From assembly GCF_000961095.1 (NCBI RefSeq), contig NZ_CP011058.1, forward strand, positions 2,504,501 to 2,568,500: 64,000 nt of DNA, given 5' to 3'. Shown piece by piece: positions 52,937-62,080 of the stretch (position 1 is its first letter; each line of letters starts with the position of its first letter). This DNA is from Paenibacillus beijingensis (GTDB lineage Bacteria > Bacillota > Bacilli > Paenibacillales > Paenibacillaceae). The notes beneath the pieces are model-generated. The model saw only the letters and a program-made list of their open reading frames with translations. It was not told the origin of the DNA and did not search any database. A program made the translations under genes and the position numbers.

Positions 52937-53623
52937 GTGAGTACCAAAACCGTCAGCAAGCAGCAGATTGCCTACGAATTTATACACGAAAAAATCATTT
53001 CAGGCGCTTATTCCCCGGGGTACCGTATCGTAGTCGATCAGCTCGTTCAGGAACTGTCTTTAAGTCCCAGCCCGATCCGCGAGGCGATCCGCAAACTGGA
53101 GGCTGACGGATTTCTGCACAATAAGCCGTATTGCGGAGTTGTCGTCATCTCCATGCAGTACAAGGAATGTCTAGACCGGATGCATGCACTGGCGATCATG
53201 GATGCGTACGCCTCTTCGCTCAGCGGACCGCGGCTGACCAGCAGGGAAATAACGAAACTTGCGAAGCTGAACGCCGAGCTTAAAGACTGCGTCGAGAAGG
53301 ATCAGGTAATGAATGCGGGCAAAATTGACCGTGCGTTTCACGATCTGTTTAACAGCCGCTGCGACAACGACATTATTTTGAATGCGATTCGTGATCAGAC
53401 GGAAAAACTCAGCACGATCCGCGAGCTGCACGTTATGTTTTATCCAATGCGTATTTCCGAAAGTGTCGGGGAGCACGAGAAGCTGCTTGAGCTGTTGCGC
53501 GACAATAGAGGGGAGGCGGTGATTGAAAGCTATGTCCGGAAGCATATGCAAAATTCCATTGCCGCTTACATCAAAGCCTCGGAGCAGTTGGAGGGGGAAG
53601 CGGGAAGGATTGCACGGACGTGA
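52937..53623 (+). CDS. GntR-family (FCD-domain) regulator
   Basis: A 228-residue regulator: winged helix (YEFIHEKIISGAYSPGYRI, LSPSPIREAIRKLEADGF) and a helical FCD effector domain with possible metal ligands in FHDLF and EHEKLLELL. The GTG at 52937 is preferred to an ATG at 52931, since AAGGGGG abuts the ATG but is well spaced from the GTG. It overlaps the next gene by 4 nt (GTGA), so it is first in, and the likely regulator of, the D-amino-acid operon. Confidence 0.87.
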   Translation: MSTKTVSKQQIAYEFIHEKIISGAYSPGYRIVVDQLVQELSLSPSPIREAIRKLEADGFLHNKPYCGVVVISMQYKECLDRMHALAIMDAYASSLSGPRLTSREITKLAKLNAELKDCVEKDQVMNAGKIDRAFHDLFNSRCDNDIILNAIRDQTEKLSTIRELHVMFYPMRISESVGEHEKLLELLRDNRGEAVIESYVRKHMQNSIAAYIKASEQLEGEAGRIART

Positions 53624-54600
53624 TAAAAGCGGGCGCAAAACCAAATCTGTTAATACGCTGCGACATTGACGAATCCGCCTTGCGCCGCATCCGGACGCTT
53701 GCAAATGAAGTGCATGTGGAGCCATGGAAAGCCGGCGGAAGAGAGCCGCAGATGCTGGTTCGGCCGGAAGGGCTGGATATTGTCGTAACCCGAGGTTTGA
53801 TCGACCCGGTTGCGTTCCGATACCGGGCGCACAGACTGAAGTGGATTCATTCCGTTACGGTAGGAGTGGAAAAGCTTGATGTGCTATCGCTTGCACAAAG
53901 CGGCATTATTGTTACAAATGTAAAGGGGCTGAATGCTGTCCCGATTGCCGAATACGTCATGGGGGCGCTGCTGGCCTGGAACAGAGGTTTGTTCACGTTT
54001 GCTGCGCAGCAGCGGCGAAAAGTATGGCAGACACTTGATGTGAAGGAAACGAGCGGCAGCACCATGGGCATTCTCGGCTATGGGAGCATCGGGCGTGAAG
54101 TAGCGGTTCGCGCCAAAGCGTTCGGCATGAACGTGCTCGCCAGCAGCCGCAGAGAACACGGCTCCAAACCGCATGCGGTCGACCGTTTTTTTCTCCCTGA
54201 TGAGGTGGAATCGCTCCTTGCGGAAGCCGACTGCGTCGTGAACTGTTTGCCTCTATCGCCGGAAACGGCAAATTATATGAACCGCCGCCGCTTCGAATGC
54301 ATGAAGGACGATTCACTGTTTATTAACGTGGGGAGGGGGAGGACAGTCGATGAGGATGCTCTGCTCTGCGCCCTCCGCAACAGGAGCATAGGCGGGGCTG
54401 TTCTGGATGTGTTTGGCGCTGAGCCTTTGCCGCCAGGTCATCCGTTATGGGACGAGGACCGCGTGCTGATCAGTCCGCACAACGCATTTGCTTCGCCAAA
54501 ACACTGGGGGCGCGTGTTCGATCATTTTATCGAAAATCTGGAAAGGTTTTGTAAAGGGGATGAGCTGCTCCATGCGGTGGACCCGGTTAAAGGCTACTAG
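53620..54600 (+). CDS. D-isomer-specific 2-hydroxyacid dehydrogenase
   Basis: A 326-residue NAD-dependent dehydrogenase. NAD loop GILGYGSIGREV, substrate Arg in NVGRGRTVDEDAL, Glu in DVFGAEPLPPGHPLW and catalytic His in SPHNAFASP complete the active set. It interconverts 2-keto acids and D-2-hydroxy acids. Following a D-amino-acid transaminase step it could reduce the keto acid product. It starts with GTG overlapping the GntR stop. Confidence 0.88.
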   Translation: MIKAGAKPNLLIRCDIDESALRRIRTLANEVHVEPWKAGGREPQMLVRPEGLDIVVTRGLIDPVAFRYRAHRLKWIHSVTVGVEKLDVLSLAQSGIIVTNVKGLNAVPIAEYVMGALLAWNRGLFTFAAQQRRKVWQTLDVKETSGSTMGILGYGSIGREVAVRAKAFGMNVLASSRREHGSKPHAVDRFFLPDEVESLLAEADCVVNCLPLSPETANYMNRRRFECMKDDSLFINVGRGRTVDEDALLCALRNRSIGGAVLDVFGAEPLPPGHPLWDEDRVLISPHNAFASPKHWGRVFDHFIENLERFCKGDELLHAVDPVKGY

Positions 54601-54687
54601 GAAAATTAAGGTTTTGATTTCGGATGCTCCGCCCCATTATTTTCTGAATTTTCATTTAAATTTGTTTCTTATCTGAGGAGGACAAAG

Positions 54688-56286
54688 ATGGACTCAAAAA
54701 AAATGAAAGCTGCCTTATCGCTTCTGCTGCTTGTTACGATGATTTTGGCCGGCTGTTCCGGTAAGGAAACCGGCGGACAAGGCGCCGCTACGCAAGCGGA
54801 GGGGTCAGCGCAGGAGGCGCCTGCAGCACAGGATTTGAAAATCGCCCTGAATGCACAACCGACAACCCTTGATACGCAAATGACGACGGCATGGGTTACA
54901 ACGCATGTTTCCCGCAACATTTATGAGACGCTGATGGTCGCAGACGAGCATTACCAGATCAAGCCGATGCTGGCGGAATCGTACGTGGTTAGCGCCGATG
55001 CGAAAACGTTCACATTTAAGCTGCGCAAAGGTGTTTTGTTCCACAACGGCAAAGAAATGAAGGCAGACGACGTGGCGGCCTCAATGAACCGTTGGATGAA
55101 GCTGACAACGGTCGGCAAAGCGACCTTCGGAGACTCGAAGTTTACGAAGGTGGATGATTACACGGTGGAGATGAAGCTTGACAAGCCTTCAGGTGTTGCG
55201 CTTCAAGTGATGACCAATACGAACCAGTTCGCCGCTATTATGCCCAAAGAGGTGGCAGATACGGCAACGGATTCCGGCGTCAAGGAATACATAGGCACCG
55301 GTCCTTACAAATTCGACGAATGGAAACAGGATCAATTCATTCATCTTACCAAATTCGACGGATACAAGCCGTTAGATGGTGAACCGAGCGGCTTGGCCGG
55401 TCATAAGGAAGCACTGACCACTGATCTATATTTTGACTTCGTGACGGACTCCTCTACCCGATTGGCAGGGCTGCAAAGCGGCCAGTACGACGTTGCCATG
55501 GAACTTCCGCCCGACAACCTGGCACAGCTTAAAGCAGACCCGGATATTAAAACGTATACCAGCTTTACGGGCTACAACCCGCTCATACTGAACAACAAAA
55601 AAGGGATATTCAGCAATGTGAAAGCCCGGCAGGCGGTGGCTGCGGCGCTGGACATGGACGCGATTATGAAAGGCGCGTACGGGGATCCCGAATTTTACCG
55701 GATCGACGGCGGTATTATGATGAAAGAGCAGTCCAACTGGTACAGTGAAGCCGGCCTTGAAAATTACAACCAGAAAAACAAGGAAAAAGCGATACAGCTG
55801 TTAAAGGAAGCTAGTTATAATGGAGAACCGGTTCGTCTGATTACAAGCCGTGATTACGAGGATCTGTACAATACGTGTGTTGTCATTAAAGCGCAGCTCG
55901 AGGAGATCGGAATGAACGTCGATCTGCAAACGTATGATTGGGGTACTGTGCTTTCGAAGCAGCCGAATCCGGATGCATGGGATTTCTTCCCGACAACGTT
56001 CTCATCGAAGACCGACCCGACGCAAATATTGTATCTTGACTCCCGTAACGGCTGGGCAGGATGGACCAATAACCCGATAATCGACAAACTGCTCGATCAA
56101 ATCCGCAGCTCAAGCTCGCAGGAGCAATCTAAAAAATGGTTTGATGAGGTACAGAAGGAATTTTGGACGAGTGTGCCTGTGATCAAGCTTGGCGATAAAT
56201 ACGCACTTATGGCATCCGGATCCAAAGTGGAAGGCTTCCGTTATTTTGAAGGTCCCGTTTTCTGGAACGTGAAAAAGACCGCGTAA
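54688..56286 (+). CDS. DppA/OppA-type peptide-binding lipoprotein
   Basis: A 532-residue family 5 solute-binding lipoprotein (signal core LLLLVTMILAGC, a perfect lipobox). Family motifs are LKIALNAQPTTLDTQMTT, KPMLAESYVVSADAKTFTFKL, RKGVLFHNGKEMKADDV and a large ligand domain. GAGGAGG precedes the ATG. The matching permeases and ATPases lie 1.8 kb downstream, after two enzyme genes, an unusual gene order for a Dpp system. Confidence 0.9.
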   Translation: MDSKKMKAALSLLLLVTMILAGCSGKETGGQGAATQAEGSAQEAPAAQDLKIALNAQPTTLDTQMTTAWVTTHVSRNIYETLMVADEHYQIKPMLAESYVVSADAKTFTFKLRKGVLFHNGKEMKADDVAASMNRWMKLTTVGKATFGDSKFTKVDDYTVEMKLDKPSGVALQVMTNTNQFAAIMPKEVADTATDSGVKEYIGTGPYKFDEWKQDQFIHLTKFDGYKPLDGEPSGLAGHKEALTTDLYFDFVTDSSTRLAGLQSGQYDVAMELPPDNLAQLKADPDIKTYTSFTGYNPLILNNKKGIFSNVKARQAVAAALDMDAIMKGAYGDPEFYRIDGGIMMKEQSNWYSEAGLENYNQKNKEKAIQLLKEASYNGEPVRLITSRDYEDLYNTCVVIKAQLEEIGMNVDLQTYDWGTVLSKQPNPDAWDFFPTTFSSKTDPTQILYLDSRNGWAGWTNNPIIDKLLDQIRSSSSQEQSKKWFDEVQKEFWTSVPVIKLGDKYALMASGSKVEGFRYFEGPVFWNVKKTA

Positions 56287-56321
56287 TGAATCTATTCCTT
56301 GTACAGACAGGTGGCTAGAGC

Positions 56322-57182
56322 ATGGAATATGCATTAAGAAACGACAAGATTATGCCAAAGGCAGATATTACGATTTCGTTGGAAGACAGAGGATACCAGT
56401 TTGGTGACGGCATCTATGAGGTTATCCGCTTTTATGACGGTGAGCTTTTTCATCTGGATGCCCATCTCGCACGCCTTGACATCAGTGCCCGCCAAATCAA
56501 TTTAACGCTGCCGCTGTCAATGGATGCGCTTGCCCGGCGGCTGAAGGAGCTTACGGCACTGAGCAAAATCGGTGACGGTAAAATCTATCTTCAAATTACA
56601 AGAGGAGTATCCAGGCGCGCACATGCATTTCCGGAAGAAACGGAGCCGCTGCTGACCGCTTACACGGAGGAGGTTGCGCGGCCGCTTAGCCAGCTTGCAA
56701 CCGGAATCGGGGCGATTACGGTGCAGGACAACCGTTGGCTGCGGGTCGATATTAAATCGCTCAATCTGCTGCCGAACGTGCTTGCCAAGCAAAAGGCGAA
56801 GGAAGCCGGAGCGGTGGAGGCCATCTTCATCCGGGACGGGCATGTGACCGAAGCGAGCGCGTCGAACGTGTTCGGCATTCGAAATGGGGTTATTTACACC
56901 CATCCGGTCAGCCCGTTCATATTAAACGGCATTACACGTCAGGCCTTGAAGGTATTGGCGGAGAAAGTCGGTATACAGTGGGTGGATGAGGCGTTTACGG
57001 AGCAAGAGCTGATGGAGATGGACGAAGTGATTATGACCAACACCGTTCTTGAAGTATGTCCGGTCATCAGCATAAACGGTCAGCCCGTCGGTAAGGGACA
57101 GCCTGGTCAGCATACGATCCGGCTGCAGCAGGCTTTCGCCGAAGAAATAGCGGTCCTGAAAAGAGGGAAGGTAGATGCTTGA
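56322..57182 (+). CDS. dat: D-amino-acid transaminase (class IV)
   Basis: A 286-residue PLP enzyme of fold type IV. RGYQFGDGIYEVIRFYDGELF is typical of D-alanine transaminases. The PLP Lys lies in DIKSLNLLPNVLAK, the PLP-phosphate region in ASASNVFGI and TNTVLEVCPV, and the RGVSRRAHAFPE segment carries the carboxylate-binding Arg/His set. It moves the amino group between D-amino acids and keto acids. It overlaps the next gene by 8 nt. Confidence 0.88.
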   Translation: MEYALRNDKIMPKADITISLEDRGYQFGDGIYEVIRFYDGELFHLDAHLARLDISARQINLTLPLSMDALARRLKELTALSKIGDGKIYLQITRGVSRRAHAFPEETEPLLTAYTEEVARPLSQLATGIGAITVQDNRWLRVDIKSLNLLPNVLAKQKAKEAGAVEAIFIRDGHVTEASASNVFGIRNGVIYTHPVSPFILNGITRQALKVLAEKVGIQWVDEAFTEQELMEMDEVIMTNTVLEVCPVISINGQPVGKGQPGQHTIRLQQAFAEEIAVLKRGKVDA

Positions 57183-57987
57183 GCTGCGCAGCAATATTGA
57201 ACAGCTGACAGGGCAAGCCGGAGGAATGTGGGGTGTGACTGTCACAGATTTGCATTCAGGCGAGAAGATGACCCTAAATGGCAGCGAGCCGTTTAACTCC
57301 GCGAGTATTATTAAGGTCCCGATTATGGCCGCCGCTTTTGCGGCGGTTTACGACGGGGAGTTGGCCCTTGGCAGCCGGATTGAATGCCGCCTGGATGATA
57401 TGGCCGGCGGCTCAGGCATTATGCGGCATTTGACGCCGGGAGTTGCGCTGACGGTGAACGATCTCATTACGCTCATGATTATTCAAAGCGATAATACCGC
57501 GACCAACATGCTCATTGATGCGCTTGGCACAAACCGTATTCAGGCAACGGTTGCCGAGCTTGGCATGACAAACACCCGCTTTTACCACAAAGTAGGCTTG
57601 ATGATGGCGCAGCCCGAAGGCCGCAACACGATAACGGCCGACGATGCGGCCATCATGCTGACAAGACTCGGTGAAGGCAGCTTTATATCCCGCCATGCGT
57701 GCCAACAGATGATCGACATCATGAAAAACCAGCAGTACCGAAACGGTTTGCCGCAGCAATTGCCGGCTGCCGGTGCTGGTCCTGTCGGCATACTGCCGGA
57801 ATGGGAACTTGCCAACAAGACAGGCTGGGTCGACGGCATCCAGCACGACGCCGGCATTTTATATGCCAAAGGCCGTGCGGTAGCCGTCACCGTATTATCC
57901 AGGAATGGCGGCACCCCTTCGGAGGCGCTGGCGTGCATCGCTGCAATCGGCAGGGAAGTATATCGTTATATGTGCCGCCAAGAGTAA
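57175..57987 (+). CDS. Class A beta-lactamase-fold serine hydrolase
   Basis: A 270-residue protein with the penicillin-recognising active-site set: SxxK in SIIK (Ser44, Lys47), SDN (105-107) and KTG (215-217). There is no signal peptide, so it works in the cytoplasm, where beta-lactam defence makes little sense. In this operon a D-stereospecific peptidase, amidase or esterase acting on imported D-peptides is more likely. It overlaps the transaminase gene. Confidence 0.83.
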   Translation: MLELRSNIEQLTGQAGGMWGVTVTDLHSGEKMTLNGSEPFNSASIIKVPIMAAAFAAVYDGELALGSRIECRLDDMAGGSGIMRHLTPGVALTVNDLITLMIIQSDNTATNMLIDALGTNRIQATVAELGMTNTRFYHKVGLMMAQPEGRNTITADDAAIMLTRLGEGSFISRHACQQMIDIMKNQQYRNGLPQQLPAAGAGPVGILPEWELANKTGWVDGIQHDAGILYAKGRAVAVTVLSRNGGTPSEALACIAAIGREVYRYMCRQE

Positions 57988-58033
57988 ATGTGAGGCGCGT
58001 TATGTGTTTTTACAGGCTTAAAGCTATTGAAGT

Positions 58034-58053
58034 GGTTTTGCCTTCGGCAAAAC
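58034..58053 (+). repeat. Palindromic hairpin repeat, copy B
   Basis: Arms GGTTTTGCC and GGCAAAAC around a TTC loop, preceded by GAAGT. Same family as the copy at 14686. It lies in the 125-nt gap between the hydrolase and dppB-like genes. Confidence 0.75.
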
Positions 58054-58075
58054 TAAAAGTGTATGCTTACGAAGT

Positions 58076-58096
58076 GGTTTTGCCTTCGGCAAAACC
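58076..58096 (+). repeat. Palindromic hairpin repeat, copy C
   Basis: Perfect 9-bp arms around TTC, 42 nt after copy B and also preceded by GAAGT. It ends 17 nt before the dppB-like start, just ahead of its AAGGAGG site, so it could influence transcript stability or read-through inside the operon. Confidence 0.75.
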
Positions 58097-58112
58097 TTAA
58101 GGAGGAAGCGGG

Positions 58113-59060
58113 ATGCTGGCTTATACGGGCAAGCGGTTGCTGTCTTTGATTCCTATTCTGGGTATCGTCGCCATTGTCGTATTTTTTATGATTCATCTTA
58201 CCCCCGGCGACCCGGCGGCAATAATGCTCGGACCGGAGGCCTCGCAGCAGGATATTGCCAACTTGCGGAGTCACCTTGGACTCGATGAGCCTGTGATTGT
58301 CCGGTTTGCAGAATGGATCGGGGGAGTGCTGACCGGCGATCTCGGCACATCGATTTTCATGAAAATGCCGGTGAGCGAAGCGATCATGGAGCACGCGGGT
58401 CCAACGGTGTCCCTGACCATTATGGCGCAATTCATTGCTATTATCATTGCGATTCCGCTCGGCATATGGGCCGCCAGAAAAAAAGGAGAGCTTACGGACC
58501 AGGCCGTGATGGGCGTCTCTTTACTCGGTATTTCAACGCCCAGTTTCCTGATTGGACTGTTTTTAATTTTACTGTTCGCAGTGCGCCTTCATTGGCTCCC
58601 TGCTTCCGGATACCAGCCGCTTACTGAGGGTCTGGGAGCCCATCTCAAATATTTGCTGCTTCCGTCTCTTTCCCTCGGGTTTATGCAGGCCGCGCTTATC
58701 GCCCGCATGACACGGGCGTCCATGCTGGAGGTTTTGAACCAGAGTTTTATCGAGATTGCCCGCGCCAAAGGACTGCATGAAACGACGATTGTGTTCAAAC
58801 ATGCGCTCCGCAACGCCTCGATTCCAATCTTGACCGTAACCGGGCAGTCGCTTGCGCTGCTTATTGGAGGGGCTACCGTAACCGAATCGGTATTTAACAT
58901 TCCAGGCATCGGACAGCTGATTGTCAATTCGGTGGAACGCCGGGATTACGAGGTCATTCAGGGGGTCGTACTGGTCATTGCCACGCTTTACGTGTTTATT
59001 AATCTGGTTATCGATTTGCTGTACGGCCTTCTGGATCCCCGGGTTCGTTTGAACCGTTAA
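58113..59060 (+). CDS. dppB: DppB-type peptide ABC importer permease
   Basis: A 315-residue membrane protein with six segments: MLAYTGKRLLSLIPILGIV start, HLTPGDPAAIMLG, and the EAA loop SFIEIARAKGLHETTIVFKHALRNA. AAGGAGG precedes the ATG. First of four consecutive Dpp importer genes. Confidence 0.9.
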   Translation: MLAYTGKRLLSLIPILGIVAIVVFFMIHLTPGDPAAIMLGPEASQQDIANLRSHLGLDEPVIVRFAEWIGGVLTGDLGTSIFMKMPVSEAIMEHAGPTVSLTIMAQFIAIIIAIPLGIWAARKKGELTDQAVMGVSLLGISTPSFLIGLFLILLFAVRLHWLPASGYQPLTEGLGAHLKYLLLPSLSLGFMQAALIARMTRASMLEVLNQSFIEIARAKGLHETTIVFKHALRNASIPILTVTGQSLALLIGGATVTESVFNIPGIGQLIVNSVERRDYEVIQGVVLVIATLYVFINLVIDLLYGLLDPRVRLNR

Positions 59061-59085
59061 TAAGGAGTAGAGGAGGAATGCACAG

Positions 59086-59997
59086 GTGAGTACCGTACTG
59101 TCCGATAAAAGATCCGGAAGCAGTGCCGAGTCTCTGCATGAAGCGCGGGGACGTCATCGGCGGGAACGGCGGGCGCTGCTGGTTCGGGCTGTTCTTCACC
59201 ATAAGCTGGCAGTGGCCGGGCTGATGCTCGTCGTCCTGGTGGCGCTGCTTGCGTTGCTGGCTCCTGTCCTTACCGCATACAACCCGCTCACGGTTGATGT
59301 CGTGAACAGGCTAAGTCCACCGTCGGGCAAGCATCTGTTCGGAACCGACAATTTCGGACGCGACATTTTTGCGCGTGCCGCTTACGGGGCGCGCCTGTCG
59401 CTGCTCGTAGGTCTGAGTGTGGCTGTCATTGCGGGTGCGGCAGGCATGCTGATCGGTCTGGCAGCCGCTTATTTCCGGCGTATGGACTATCTGCTCATGC
59501 GCTTATGCGACGGTTTGATGGCGTTTCCGGCCATTTTGCTCGCAATTGCCATCATGGCGGCGCTCGGCCCGAAAATTCAAAATGTGATTATTGCATTGTC
59601 TATTGTATATACCCCGAACGTGGCCCGTGCCGTGCGATCAACCGCTCTGGTCGTAAAGGAGCAGACATTTGTGGAAGCGCTCGGTTCGCTTGGGGCGGGA
59701 CATATCCGCATTTTGCTCGGCAATATCGCGCCTAACTGTCTGACACCGCTTATTATTCAAGGCACGTTCATTTTTGCTGACGCCATTATCTCGGAAGCGG
59801 CGCTCAGTTTTCTCGGAGCGGGTATTCCGGCGCCTGCGGCAAGCTGGGGCAACATTTTGTTTGACGGCAAAACCTACATTTACAACGGCTGGTGGATGGT
59901 GCTGTTTCCCGGAATACTGTTGATGCTGACAGTTCTTGGACTGAATCTTTCCGGCGATGGATTGCGGGATCTGCTGGACCCCCATAGCAAGAAATAA
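59086..59997 (+). CDS. dppC: DppC-type peptide ABC importer permease
   Basis: A 303-residue membrane protein with the DppC signatures HLFGTDNFGRDIFAR, a RMDYLLMRLCDGLMAFPAI segment, the EAA loop QTFVEALGSLGAGHIRILLGN and ALSFLGAGIPAPAASWGN. It starts with GTG after GAGGAGG. Pairs with the DppB-type permease. Confidence 0.9.
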   Translation: MSTVLSDKRSGSSAESLHEARGRHRRERRALLVRAVLHHKLAVAGLMLVVLVALLALLAPVLTAYNPLTVDVVNRLSPPSGKHLFGTDNFGRDIFARAAYGARLSLLVGLSVAVIAGAAGMLIGLAAAYFRRMDYLLMRLCDGLMAFPAILLAIAIMAALGPKIQNVIIALSIVYTPNVARAVRSTALVVKEQTFVEALGSLGAGHIRILLGNIAPNCLTPLIIQGTFIFADAIISEAALSFLGAGIPAPAASWGNILFDGKTYIYNGWWMVLFPGILLMLTVLGLNLSGDGLRDLLDPHSKK

Positions 59998-60030
59998 ACC
60001 GTTATGAAATGAGGAGGGGAGACGATAGAT

Positions 60031-61107
60031 TTGAGCAAAGCGGAGAACGAATATGCGATCGAAAGCCGTGCAGATGGGAACGGATCGGATGTCTTGCTGC
60101 GCGTGGAGGAACTGAAAACCCGCTTTGATACGGTCAGAGGTACCGTTACTGCCGTGGACGGAGTGCAGTTTACGATACGCAAAGGGGAAATATTGGGTGT
60201 TGTCGGCGAGTCGGGCTGCGGCAAAAGTGTGACTTCCCGATCGATTATGCGGCTGTACGACGAAAACAAGGCAGTCAGCCATGAGGGCGGCGTTTTTTAT
60301 AAAAACGAAAATTTGCTGTCCTTGTCCAAGAAACGGATGCGGCAAATCCGCGGCAACGAGATCGCCATGATTTTTCAGGATACGCTAAGCTCGCTTAATC
60401 CCGTTTATTCGATCGGCAGCCAGATCGCGGAGGCGGTCCGGCGGCATACAAAATGCGGCAGGAAGCACGCTTATGAAAAAGCGGTGCTGTTGCTCGCTGA
60501 TGTGGGGATACCCGATCCGGCCAAGCGGGTGCATGAATTTCCGCATCAGTTGTCCGGCGGCATGAGGCAGCGGGTGATGATTGCCATGGCGCTTGCTTGC
60601 GAGCCTGGCCTGCTCATTGCGGACGAGCCGACGACCGCTCTGGATGTAACGATTCAATCGCAAATACTGGATCTGATCAGCAGTTTGCAGGAGCGGTATG
60701 GCATGAGCATTATGCTCATTACCCACGATTTGGGTGTCGTCACCGAAATATGCACACGGGTCGTTGTGATGTATCTCGGGCAAATCATCGAAGATACAGA
60801 TGTGTCCACGTTGTTCCGCAATCCGCTGCATCCCTATACGCAGGGCTTGCTGCAATCGATGCCGAAGGCGGACAGCCCGAGGAGCGGCCGCTTAAGCTCA
60901 ATTCCCGGCGTGGTGCCATCGCTGCATCATGTCCCGGCAGGCTGCCGCTTTGCCGGCCGCTGTCCGCATGCTGATCACAAATGTTTGGAGTGCGCGCCAA
61001 AGCTGGAAAGTGTCGAGGACGGGCATCTAGTTCGCTGCTGGCATTACCGGAGCATCAGGTGGGAAGGGGGAACGGAACATGGCGCTCAATCGGGGACTGC
61101 GCTCTGA
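60031..61107 (+). CDS. dppD: DppD-type peptide ABC importer ATPase
   Basis: A 358-residue ATPase: Walker A GESGCGKSVTSR, signature LSGGMRQRVMIAMAL, Walker B LLIADEPTTALDVT, H-loop THDLGVV and the C-terminal oligopeptide region with a Cys-rich CRFAGRCPHADHKC, which in relatives binds an iron-sulfur cluster. It starts with TTG after GAGGGGAG and overlaps the next gene by 29 nt. Confidence 0.9.
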   Translation: MSKAENEYAIESRADGNGSDVLLRVEELKTRFDTVRGTVTAVDGVQFTIRKGEILGVVGESGCGKSVTSRSIMRLYDENKAVSHEGGVFYKNENLLSLSKKRMRQIRGNEIAMIFQDTLSSLNPVYSIGSQIAEAVRRHTKCGRKHAYEKAVLLLADVGIPDPAKRVHEFPHQLSGGMRQRVMIAMALACEPGLLIADEPTTALDVTIQSQILDLISSLQERYGMSIMLITHDLGVVTEICTRVVVMYLGQIIEDTDVSTLFRNPLHPYTQGLLQSMPKADSPRSGRLSSIPGVVPSLHHVPAGCRFAGRCPHADHKCLECAPKLESVEDGHLVRCWHYRSIRWEGGTEHGAQSGTAL

Positions 61108-62080
61108 ACAGCCGATTCTGGAAGTGAAGGGATTAAAAAAACACTTTCCTGTGAAGGGCGGGCTTGGAGCGCCGAAGCGGCAGGTGAAAGCGATCAATGA
61201 CGTAAGTTTTGCGCTGTATGAGGGTGAAACCTACGGGCTTGTCGGCGAGTCGGGCTGCGGCAAAAGCACGACCGGCCGCGCCATTCTGCGGCTGATTGAG
61301 CCGTCGGAAGGCCAACTAATTTATAATGGCTCCGATTTGTGCAAGCTCGACCGCAAAAGCATGATGGCGCTGCGCAAGGAAATGCAAATGATTTTTCAGG
61401 ACCCGTATTCTTCACTCAACCCGCGTAAGCGAGTCGGGACGATGATTGAAGAGCCGCTCGTTATTCACGGTATCGGAAATAAGCATGAGCGGACGCTCAA
61501 AGCGCTGGAGCTGCTGGAGAAGGTTGGACTTCATCCGGAGCAGTATTACCGCTTTCCGCACGAGTTTTCGGGCGGACAAAGGCAGCGGATCGGCATCGCC
61601 CGCGCGCTCGCCGTGCAGCCGAAGATTATAATCTGCGACGAGCCTGTATCCGCGCTGGACGTGTCCATCCAATCGCAAATCATTAATCTGCTCGAGGAGC
61701 TGCAGGAACGGGAGCGCCTGACGTATTTATTCATTTCCCATGATCTGGGCGTCGTTCGTCATATGACGGATCGGATCGGCGTGATGTATATGGGCCGAAT
61801 TGTCGAGGAAGCGCCGACAGAGCTTCTGTTTGAACGGCCGCTTCATCCTTATACGAGAGAGCTGCTGGCCGCTATTCCGGTTCCGGGCAAGGAGCGGCGC
61901 CGCCACGCCAGAAGCGGCGAGACACCGTCACCGCTCAATCTGCCGGTTGGCTGCGCTTTTCAAAGCCGTTGTCCCCATGTAACGGAACGGTGCCGCCAGG
62001 AGGCACCGCGGAGGCAGCAGATCGAAATGAATCATTACACGGAATGCCATCTGTATGAAACCGGGGAGGCCTTGAATTGA
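61079..62080 (+). CDS. dppF: DppF-type peptide ABC importer ATPase
   Basis: A 333-residue ATPase: Walker A GESGCGKSTTGR, signature FSGGQRQRIGIARAL, Walker B IIICDEPVSALDVS, H-loop SHDLGVVRHM and a C-terminal CAFQSRCPHVTERC motif. AAGGGGG precedes the ATG. Its stop overlaps the TTG start of the D-aminoacylase gene. Confidence 0.9.
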   Translation: MALNRGLRSEQPILEVKGLKKHFPVKGGLGAPKRQVKAINDVSFALYEGETYGLVGESGCGKSTTGRAILRLIEPSEGQLIYNGSDLCKLDRKSMMALRKEMQMIFQDPYSSLNPRKRVGTMIEEPLVIHGIGNKHERTLKALELLEKVGLHPEQYYRFPHEFSGGQRQRIGIARALAVQPKIIICDEPVSALDVSIQSQIINLLEELQERERLTYLFISHDLGVVRHMTDRIGVMYMGRIVEEAPTELLFERPLHPYTRELLAAIPVPGKERRRHARSGETPSPLNLPVGCAFQSRCPHVTERCRQEAPRRQQIEMNHYTECHLYETGEALN

